This document shows positions 1-10,000 of a DNA stretch of 13,927 nucleotides, piece by piece. A program made the translations under genes and the position numbers. Source of the stretch: Candidatus Omnitrophota bacterium. Its GTDB lineage: Bacteria; Omnitrophota; Gorgyraeia; Aquiviventales; Aquiviventaceae. The DNA is taken from the NCBI GenBank assembly GCA_016206675.1, contig JACQRD010000040.1, forward strand, positions 1-13,927, read 5' to 3'. How positions within the stretch are numbered: position 1 is the stretch's first letter; every line of letters starts with the position of its first letter. The notes under the pieces are model-generated. The model made no database searches. It saw only the letters and a program-made list of their open reading frames with translations, and was not told where the DNA came from.

Positions 1-1019
1 CTTGTCGCTCTGGCGCCCCGCATGAGCGAGGATACGGGCGTCTTGGAAGCGCGGATCGTCGCTGAAGCTGATGACGTAGCGAGCGCCGCGAAGCTCGGCG
101 CGGCGGGGGGAGGCCCCGATGGCCGCCTGGAGGGTAAGGTAGGCCTGTCGCAGACCCTCCGCCAAGTCGGAACGGGCCAGATGCTGTTTGAGATGCTCTG
201 CGGCATCCGCCGGCAGATCGAGGGTGAGTTCTTTCAGCAGCCGCCGGACGCGCTCCGTTTCAGAGATGGCGGAGCCGAAGTAATACTCCGCATCCTTCGT
301 GATGTCCACACTGACCCACTGGCCAAATTTCAAGGAGTCCTGATACGCCTTGTGAATCTCCTCTTCCGACACCGTGGCGAGGTTCTGTTCAGGCTCGGAA
401 CCTCCCCGCGGCCCGGCGGCGCCGGGTGTCTTGTCGATGCCTGTCCCTCCGGTGCCAGCTACCGGGGTGCCTGGCACTGAACTCTCGAGTTCCTCTTGGA
501 GGGGCAATTGGGCCAGCGCACCCAGCGTGAGGGGTGCCGGAAGTTGCGAAAATCCGCGGGCTCTAAAGACCCTGCGCACCGGCTCCAGGTCCAGGAGCGG
601 TTTATCGGGATGCATCCCACCCGCCACGAAGGCTCGTGCCAAGCGAATATAATCCTCAGAGAGCTGCGATGTCGCTTGCGCAAGCACCTCGTCCTCCGTC
701 CCCCGAGGCGCGATGCCCTTCGCCCAGAGGTACTCCCGCGGGTCAGGAGCATAGAAACTCACCCTGCCTGTTGCTTGATCCACTGGCTCTTCGATATTTC
801 CAGGAATCCAGGCGGGAGGATGCCCCCCTGTTAAGGCTCGATGCGTGCCAAACGCACCGGAGAGCCCGTTCTTGGGAGCAGCATCAAGTCGTACCAAGGA
901 GGAATGAGCGCCAACCGGGAGGGCTGTGAAGATGACTTCCTTGTCTGTTGCTTTGGCCATGACCTGCCTCAATTGCTCAACGAGCGCTCGAGGCGAGAGC
1001 GGCTGCTTCCCGGCTGACT
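1..1019 (-). other. Unrecognised C-terminal part of the window, running off the edge
   Basis: Residues ~4304-4642. A mixed region (DKEVIFTALPVGAHSSLVRL, GRVSFYAPDPREYLWAKG, EDYIRLARAFVAGGMHP) is followed by a Gly/Pro/Thr-rich flexible linker (SVPGTPVAGTGGTGIDKTPG and on, ~376-480). A new helical domain then begins (EIHKAYQDSLKFGQWVSVDI, TKDAEYYFGSAISETERVRR, LKELTLDLPADAAEHL) and ends with RGARYVISFSDDPRFQDARI, which looks like beta strand, turn and helix. No family is recognised. Met codons here, including 958-960, are internal, since the frame is open on both sides. Confidence 0.6.
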
Positions 1020-4000
1020 GCTCCACCGCGCTGCGCTCGCCCGTCGGCGGCTTCGCGAAGTGAACCGGCTGCCGCCGCAGCAGCGCCCAGCGCTTCCCCT
1101 CCTGCGCTAGCTCGAAGTGTTCGGTGTCCGCCAGCAGCAACTTGTGCAGCGGGTCCCCGTCGTCCTTCGTCGTCATCACATAGGCGCCCTCGGGCAGCCC
1201 GTGCAATCGTCCGGCGAACGCCCTGATCTCATCCTCGGGCCAGTACAGTGCGACGTTATTGACGAACACGACATCGCTCTGGCGCAGCTCCTCCCCGACT
1301 TCGTCGGAGAGGGCGGAGCGTTCCGTGACCACGATCTCCTGGGTAGTCTGGGCGGCGCGCACGCCTTCATTGACCGCATCGCTCAGCAGCGTAGCGAGGT
1401 CTTCGCGCGCCTCCTGCGTCCACTGGTCCACATCGCCCGTTTCTTGAAGCCGCTTCGCAAGCGCCGGGGCGCGCTGCGCGATGAACGCGCGCAGCGCAAC
1501 CGGCAACGCATTCTCAATTACAATCTTGGTGTTGACCTGTTCCGAATAGAACGACGGCTTCCGGAGCTGCTGGCGGGTCAGCTCGGCTCGCTCAGGATTG
1601 AGTTCAACCGCCACCGTGCGTGGCCGCACCGCGCGGCATTCCGGGCAGCGCTCCAGCACGCCCTGGAGGACGCTGACCGCGGTTGCCGGCTCCTCGCCGG
1701 TGGAGGAGCCGATGCTCATAAGGCGGAACGCGGCATTCGGCTCTCCCCCGCGCGCCCGCATGAGATCTGTCGCCATCCGCTCCAAGGCGGCAAACTGTCC
1801 CGGGATGCGCCAGAGGAGCGTTTCAGCCGCAGGATCCGCCTGTGAGGCGGCCAGCCGGACCCTTGCCCGCGACGCCGAAAGCAGCACCCGATGACCGCGC
1901 GTGTCTCCGTTGGTCGTCAGATCCTCTGCGATCAAGTCGCCGCCGAGCCGGCGCATGGCTTCCTGGGTCACCTGGAAGTGCTTCACGTTCCCCGAAATCT
2001 GGACGTTGCCGTCGAAGACGACCTCACGGCTCGTGCCAAAGGGTTCCTGGCCCTCGTCATCGATCGTCACCGTGATCCGATCCGCGGTGATGCGCCAGCC
2101 GATCCGCACGACGCGCATCGGCTGCTGGCCGTTGCCGTGGATGACCGCGTTGGTCACCAGGTGCCACAGCGCCTCGCGGAACATCGGCAGCGCTGCGCGC
2201 TCCTCATCGCTGAACTGGGGGCCGATCACCCGTGTCGCGATCAAGTCCGTGATCGCCCAGTAGTAATCCCAGGCATCGGCCGCCGTCGGCAGGACGAGGG
2301 TGCCCTCCGGGCCGTACGCCGCCGTGCGCAGCGCCTCGAGCACCGCGGCAAACTGCTGGCGGGTTGCCTCCTCCACCGCAAATTGCGCCCGCGAGGTCAG
2401 CGTGTCTTTCGGCTCGCTAGCGACCTCAACGATCTGGCGGCCCTGGGCCTTGAGGGCGTCCACATCGGGGGCGACGACAGATGCGTAGATCTCGTAGCGG
2501 CGGTGCCGGGCGGTGGGATCATCCTCTGTTGGAGCCGTTTGGTCCGCAATCCAGGTGCCTGGCCGCTTGCGCGCAGACATCGCCGCGATGGATTGCTCTT
2601 CGGTCGCCGTCAGGTGGACGATGCGGCGGACGGTGAACCCATGCCGCTCCAAAATGCGGTGGATGGTTTCGATCTCGCCACGCTCCAGCGGCGTGGCATC
2701 GAGCACCAGACCGGCGCGAAGCGTGTGGCTGCGCTCAGCGAGCATGGCATCGAGGAGGTCCAGCGCGGTGTCGATCTTGAGTGCCTGGCCGCTCGCCGCA
2801 GCCTCCCGGAAGAGGTCTCCGAGCGAGATATGCGGAACGCCCAGGCGATTCGCGATTTCCCCACTGGTGTACGTCTTGCCAGACCCCGGGGGCCCAAGGA
2901 AGAGCCAGACCGGCGTGTCCACCCGCACCTCTCGCGCCACCTGCGGCTTCGGCGTCAAGAAGCTGGCCTCACGACTGCGCCGGGCGAGCCGCCAGATGGT
3001 TCGGAGGGAGAGCGGACGTCCCATGATTCCCGTCAGGCCGAGGCGGGCGATCTCACGGCTGAGGCCGCCCGTCACGAAGGTTTCGCTGTTGTCCTGACCG
3101 ACCACCACGTGGACGCCGCGGTCGATGAGCTCAGTGACGTCTCTGAAGCGCCAGCCTTCCACGTCACGCAAGGACTGGGACAGCCGCTCGTTGCTGGTGG
3201 GGTTGACCTCAACCGGAATGCCCTGCGCAACGAGCAGCGCGATGATCTCCTCCTGGAGCGCCCGGATCGTGGCGCGCTCCACTTCGGGCAGCGACTCGGG
3301 ATCCACCAACAGCGCGTTGAGATTCGCCGCACGCTCCACGATCCCTTCATCTAAGAGGGCGCGAGCATGGCGCAGCGTCGCCTCCAGCTCACCCGGCAAC
3401 CAGGCTTCTGCGAGATGGATCCCCACGTGCAACCCTTCCCGTTTGGCCAACTTGAAGGCCTCGAGATGGCGCTGCGGATCAAAGGACGGGTCGGTTCGGA
3501 GGCTGTCGATGCCAAGGAGCTTGTCGGCATCGCCCGCCGGATGAGTCGCCCGCCACCGATTGCGGATGCGCACCAGTGCGGCGACCTGCGCCATCGCTTG
3601 CCCTGGCGTGAGCCCCTGCACCAATCCCATGAGGAGGCCCGTGCGCAAGCGGCCCTTCGTCTCACGTTCGGCTCGGGTTAAGCCTTCCACGATCGCGGTG
3701 AGCGTCCGATCCATCTCCTCATCGGCGAAGTCGATGCCATCGCGCACCCCGAGCGTTCGCAGCTCGAGGTACCGAACCCCATCGCGATCATTGGCCATCG
3801 CCACTTCGTAGGCGATGCGCCGCAGGGCGTTAAGCCCGCGCTCGCTCTCGAAGAGAATCCGCGCCGGATCGAGATGGCGCTCGTAGTCTGTGTGGTCGCC
3901 AGTCCCGGCCGAGGGCTCATAGGCGATCAGCGCGCGCATCCGCGCAATCGCCCGCGGATCGCCGCGCCGGCCCATTGCGTCAATGAAGCGCCGGTCGACG

Positions 4001-7000
4001 GCGTCATCGCTCAACGATTCGACGCCCTGCTCACCTGTAAGCCGCTTGAGGAATGTGCGCCGCGCGGAGCGATCGTTCCAGTACAATTCGAGCGCCAGCT
4101 CCGGTGTCACCGAGCCGCTTAGATGCTGATGCACGTTCGCTTTCGGTATCCAACGGAAGAGAACGGTCGCCGCATCGACAAGCCGCCACCGCAAGGCCAC
4201 ATAGCTCGTCATGAGCGCGACGGCGACGCCGCCAATTACGATGAGACCCAGCAAAATGAGGAAGGCTGCCTCAATCGACGCGGCGGCTTTGTTGAGCGGT
4301 GCGCGGGGCGAAGGCTTTCCACCCTGGCGCGCCGGCGGCTGGCTCGAGGTCATACGAGCCAGCCGAGCCGTAAACGCCCTGGTCAGCGCCTGCAGTCGCG
4401 CTCCAAGCTCCGGTAGCGGTTGGCCAAGGCGCTCCGACCAGCCGCCGTTGTCTTCGAGGGATTGCAGCTCCTCCAGTGTGATGCCGGCCTGCTGCGCGAG
4501 CTCGGCCTGAGAGAGCCCAAGCGCCCATCGCGCCATCCGCAACTCTCTGGACAATGCGCTGAACGATCCGCTTGCGAGCCCTGCGATGCGCCCTAGTGCT
4601 GAGCGGCGGATCTCGAGCACCTCCGGCTCCTGACTCTGGCGCGCGCGCTCCAGGATGGCCAGATGGCGCTCAAGGCGCTGCTGAAGTCGGGTCCATTGCT
4701 CCACGGCCTCACGGAACACCTGGGATGGGCTCCATGCCGCTGCAGGTTCCTCGACGACGGGTATGGCTTCCTCGGGCGCTGCCGGCGCTTCGTTCGGCTG
4801 TTTGGCCCCAAGCACCTCTTCGAGCGCCTCCGTCACCCGGTTCACAGCGCTCAGGGACACGCTTTCATCGGTTAACCCGTTGACATAGGTGACCTTGCCT
4901 GGATCCAGGCGAGTGGCCAGGGCTTCAAGCATGCGATCCCAGTGAGCCTGCCCGTAGCGCTCAATTGTGGCGGCACGAAGGCTGTTCAGCGCCGTGACCC
5001 AGCGATGCTGACCAGGATGGCGTCCGCGCTCAATCTCCTGCAGCTCGGAGAGCAACCCGCGGGCGCCTCCCATGAGATCCTCGAGCGAAAGGTCGAACCT
5101 GTTGGCGATCTGCCGCATCCGCGCCAGGCCAAACCGCTTCCATGCCTGGTCGGTTCTGCTCCTGCCGATGTACCCCGCGAGCGTCTTCTGAGCCATCCTG
5201 AGCTGGCGCGCCCGCGCGTTGAGCGTGTGCTGCTGAGGATTGCGCAGGTCAGGATAGGTTTGCAGCAGCCAGTCGCGGAGGCCCTGGACGAATACGGCTT
5301 CGGCACGCTGTTCAACGGCGTGTAACGCGTCCCGCGATTCCTGCAGTTGTTTCAGCAGCCCCTGGTCGTCCGGCTCCTGGCCTGGGGAGAAGAACCGGTC
5401 GTTCTCTGGCCAGAGCGTGGTCCTGGCCGTTTCCCCGGATGTGAAGTAGGCACGCGAGTGCCGAATACGGTTCCAGTCGGACTCCCGGCCATCTTCATCC
5501 CATATCCAGTACGCCATGGCGTAGTTGCCGAGCATCCATGCAACGCCGAGGATCGCCAGCCCCTCGCTCAGAAACATATGCTCGAGCGCAAACTGACCGA
5601 GCGTTTCGATCCCCATGCGGTACGCCAGCACACCGGCGATGAGCGGAACGACAGCCGCGGCGGCAAGGCTGGCCATCGCCCCGCCCGATGCGACGAAGAG
5701 ATGGCGCAGGTGCTCTCGAGTTCCCCAGCTAGGAGTGGGCGCCATGCCGCTGATGGAGACCCTGTATCGGACGAAGCGGCCCGAGGCATCAGAAACCCGA
5801 TGCAGCCGGCTCACCTTTGCACCAACCAACAGGCCGTTGACGAGATGACCAAGCTCATGGACGAGTTTGAACGGCCTCGTCAATGGTCCCCCCGGAGGAC
5901 TGGAAAGGTGATCACCTGACGGAACAAGGGCATTCGACGGCACCTGCAGCGGCAAGAGCTGATCCCGAATCGCGTCGATCGTGCTGTGAAGCTCGCTGGC
6001 GCCGAGGGGAACTTGTTCCGCCTCGCGCACACGGCGGTCGAGATCATCAATGGCGACCTGGATCGAGGCAGGACGTTGGCCGCGTGGATACACCGCTGCC
6101 AGCGCGCGGTCACGCGCGGCAACATCCACCTGTTTCAGATCAAGAATGATCTGCAGCAGCCAGCCGCGCAGCCCCTGTAAGAGGGCGCGGTCCTTCGGGT
6201 CAGTGAGGGCTTCTTCCGCGGCAAGCCTCATCCACTCAAGGATCGGCAGCACTTCACTGATTCGCCGCGCGGCAGCGCTCTCGCCCGCTGAGATCATGCG
6301 TGGAGCGGACAGCCTCACGCTCCGATCGGCCAACCACCTGTGAAGCGGTTGAAGATCAGCCGGTTGCAGGTTGGTCTGCGGTTCGGCCAACGCTCGGGCA
6401 ACCTCTCCAACCGCCGTCCGCCAGTCGCGATAGAGCCCCGAACCTAACCACTTCGCCATCTGGTTCAGGTCATCGACAATCTGCGCCAACCCGCTCTGCG
6501 CCAGGCGGGTCGATGCCAGCGCGCGACGCAGACGTTGAAGCTCTTCCCGAGCCGCCTGCTCCTGATCGAGGGCTGCCCGGGCTGCGACCACGCGACCATG
6601 CACCGCGTCCAGCAGCGGGGTCAGCGTTTCGTACGCGAACCCATTCGGCGGGTATTGACCGGATGCTGGGTCGTCTTGATCAGGTGACGTACTCAGCAAA
6701 CCCGCGATCTGGCTGAACCATCGGCTTTGCTCTTCCAACCCGTCCACCCTCTGAACCATCACGGCGGTGAGTGCAACCACCCATGCCCGCTCGCGGCGCA
6801 TCTGGTGGTGGAGCTTCATCACTCGCGCCCGCACCCCCTGGTGCGTCTGCATCAGCTCAGGCAGGCGTTGCGTCTGCAGGGCCTGTTTGGCGCTGCGCAT
6901 GTGCTGGATCGCTTCCAACGGCTTCGGCGCGCCGGTGAGGGCCTGTACGGCTTCACCCAGCTCCTTTCGCGCATCGACTTTGCCATCGACATGTCCCCGC

Positions 7001-10000
7001 CTGGTCCACGCGACTTCCTGCTGCAGCTGCGTTAATTGCGCGGCGACATCTGCCGGTACGGTGCCGAGCAGGAGTGCGGATTCCAAATCTCCCAGCGCCT
7101 TGATGTGCCGGAGCACCTCCCGCAGATCCTGCACCTGGTTCTCCAAGATATGGAGCTGGCTGCGAAAGGCGCTTGGGGTATCGTCATACGGCACCTCTCG
7201 AGGCTCGCGGGCGACGACTTCGTGCTCCGGCTCGCCCTGCGTTGCGAACCGCTGCTGCCGCAGCGTCACGCGGCCGAGCCCTGTTACCTGGGATGACCAC
7301 CCGGACAATTCCAAGAGCGCATTGTGCGCTGCGACCACCGCAGCGAGGGCTTCCACGTCGCGCCGGGATCTGAGATGTTGCTGGGCCACTTCAAGCTGGA
7401 GCGCGGCAAACTTCTCGAGCTGTGAGCGCATCTCCAGATTCTCTGCGCCATTGGTCAGCACGCTAACTCGAATGGTGTTCGCCTGTTCCTGCTTCAACTG
7501 TTCTCTCAACTCGGCAATCCGTTTGGCCGCCGGCTGGCTTCGTCCTGCCGGCAGAGACTGCTCTGCCTCGGTAAGCGCAGGCAACATGGCCTGCACTTCG
7601 GCCAGCTTGGCGCGGGCTGCCTCAGGAACCGGCTGCCCTGATGTAATACTCGTCCAGAGCGTCTCAGCAATGTCCCACCCTTGCGACGCCGCTGCTCTTG
7701 CAGTGGCTTCCATGCCCTGGAGGCTCGCGCGGCGCCGCGGCTGCTCCTGCTCCACCATCCCAAGGCTCCGTTGAACGCGGTGGTTCAGGGGTGCCGCGAT
7801 GAGTCCTGCCAAGCTGTACAGCGCACCGATCGGAGTCAAGAGGGGGCTGGATTGGAGTGTCGAGAGGAGATTCGGGTCAAGGCCGAGGAGGCTGAGGGCC
7901 GTCATAACGAGGAGGAGAGGTTCTGCGAAACGCCTGAGCACCGGATGTCGCTTACCCAGTTGCCCGCGGGCGAAGAATTGCGAGAGGCGGCTCAGGAGGG
8001 CCGTGGCGGCGCTGAGCACCACCGAGGCGGTGAGCGCCGACCAGCCCAGCGTGCCGGTCATCGCGCTTACGAGGACCGGCATCGTGAGGGCGTGCACCAC
8101 CCCCTGCAGGACGGCCTGCCTGAGGCCAGACGGGACAGCATCCTGTCCTTCAAGGAACGCCTTGACGGGACCCCGTGGTTTCGTGGGCTTCTTGCTCCGT
8201 TCGACCTCATCGAGCGCTTTCTCGACCCGTCTCTCAATCGCTGGTGCCGGGCTCCAGCGAGATACTACCATCGTCTCCAGCACATCCTGGGCCACACCGG
8301 CCTTACGGGCTACGGTCCGTAGATGACCCGCCCGGACCGCTTCCTTCAGGCGAGTCTGGAGCGATGTGGCACGTGCCTTGAGCTCCTGGGTCACTCGGTG
8401 GACCTCCTGCACAACCTCCTTACGGACCCTGGCCCCTTCAGCGATTTTCTTGACGCTGGCCACGTCGGTCTTGGCCATCCGTGCGATCAACGGCTCGTCG
8501 CGGCCTGCTCGAAGGAGCGTCCTCAGTTCTCGTTGCACCACGGCTGGATCAGCCGGTTTCACGTGCAGGTGTTGCTCGGCACTGACCGGGGGCGCTGGAG
8601 GTGGCGTGGGTGCGGCAGGCGTCGGCTTCGTGATTCGACCCTCCGCGAGCGCCTCCTCTCGGACCGGGAGGGGCGTTTGTTCCAACGCATGAGCCGCCAG
8701 CCAAGCCTTCTGGAAGACTTCAAAGCTGAAGTTCACCTCGTCGTCACGCGCGAACTGGCTCATCCGGACGGCCCCAACGGGCTCGTGCGGGTCACTCGCA
8801 GCACTGATCTCCTCCCAGCTCCAGCCGGCTGCGTGAAGCGCGCGCAGCCGCTCACGCAACGGCGCCTCATCCTCGGGATGCACCGTGGGCCGGCCACGCT
8901 CCCGCCAGCTGAGCCGCACCGGGGGCAGATGGGGTCCGGTGAGCGCCGCCTCGGAGCGCTCGACCGCTGTCACCAATTGCCCATAGGTCTCCTGCCGAAG
9001 CTGACGGGTAGGATCGTCCACGAACGCCGCGATCACCCCTCCGCCAACCGGTTCATCGGCGGCTTGACCAATGTCAGACCAGCTCCGTCCGTAGCCCCAG
9101 TGCAGGATTTGAAGGCGCTGCCGCAGCGCGTCCTGGTCTTCAGGCCCGCGCGGCTTGATGCGCCCGGCCGCAATGTCCTGCTTGATCGCCACCACCGCTT
9201 TGCGGAGCTTCCTGTAGGTGTCAAGGTAGAGCCGGGCCTCGGGGTCAGTGGCAAGTTGGCTGATGCGCACAGCGCTAATCGGTTTCGTCGGATCGCTGGC
9301 CGCGCTGAGCTGCTCCCACGTCGCCCCCTGTTCCGCAACGTCCTTCAACTCACGGCACAACACCCTGGTCTCCTCTGGAGCGACCACCGGTCGCCCTCGC
9401 TCAGGCCACACCATCCGGACGAGCGGTTCAGGGCGCTCCAGCAGATCGTCCTCCAAGACGTCTGCGACGGCTTTCAGATCATCGTAGACGTCGCGCGGCA
9501 CCTGGTACGTCGCGTCGGTCGCGATGCGCTCCACGCGGGCCGCGTTGAGCGGCGTGCTCGTGAACTCGGCGATCTCGCTCCAACCGTATCCGAACTCGTG
9601 CAGGGTGTTGAGTTGCTCGCGCAGCGGCTGCAGCTCTTCTGTCGCAACCAGCGGCCCCAGCGCTCCACGGGCACTCGGTGTCCACTGCTCACCAGGGCCG
9701 CGCGGCTCCAGTTGGCCATCGGCGGCGCGCTGCTCAAGCCGGTCACAGGCGCGGGCGAGCTTGACGTAGGTATCGAGATACAGCCGATGACTCGGATCGC
9801 TTAAGAACTGATCGATCGTCATCTCGCTGAGCGGCGCGGTCTCATCGGTGTGCGGCGCGATGGTCTGCGCATCGAGCCGCCACGTCGTGAGGAGGGGCTC
9901 GAATCTAACGCGTAGGGTGGCGGCGTCGTCCGGGTGGACCATGGCCCGACCCCGCAGGCCCCAGACAAAGCGCACGCCTGGCTTGGGGGTCCCTTCGATC

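Noticed and set aside
940..975. Possible internal start at the Met codon 958-960 with an AGG about nine bases upstream
   Set aside because: There is no stop between it and the upstream domains, so the frame reads straight through; a purine-rich triplet before an internal Met is common by chance.
1117..1845. Plus-strand open frame of 242 codons
   Set aside because: It is antisense to the CheR-like domain, whose GSSTGEEP and NNVALYW motifs are on the minus strand.
1891..3354. Long plus-strand open frame of 487 codons
   Set aside because: It lies codon-for-codon opposite the adenosine-deaminase, adenylate-kinase and GHKL domains. Such antisense frames stay open because TTA, CTA and TCA codons are rare at high GC. 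Its translation shows no recognisable domain.
7943..8098. Insertion sequence or transposon end as source of the repeated 156 bp
   Set aside because: The repeat is in frame in both places, encodes part of a larger homologous membrane module, and has no transposase, inverted ends or target duplications beside it.
8323..9804. Long plus-strand open frame of 493 codons
   Set aside because: It is the same antisense-register artefact, opposite the HTH-like array, whose repeat pattern is coherent only on the minus strand.
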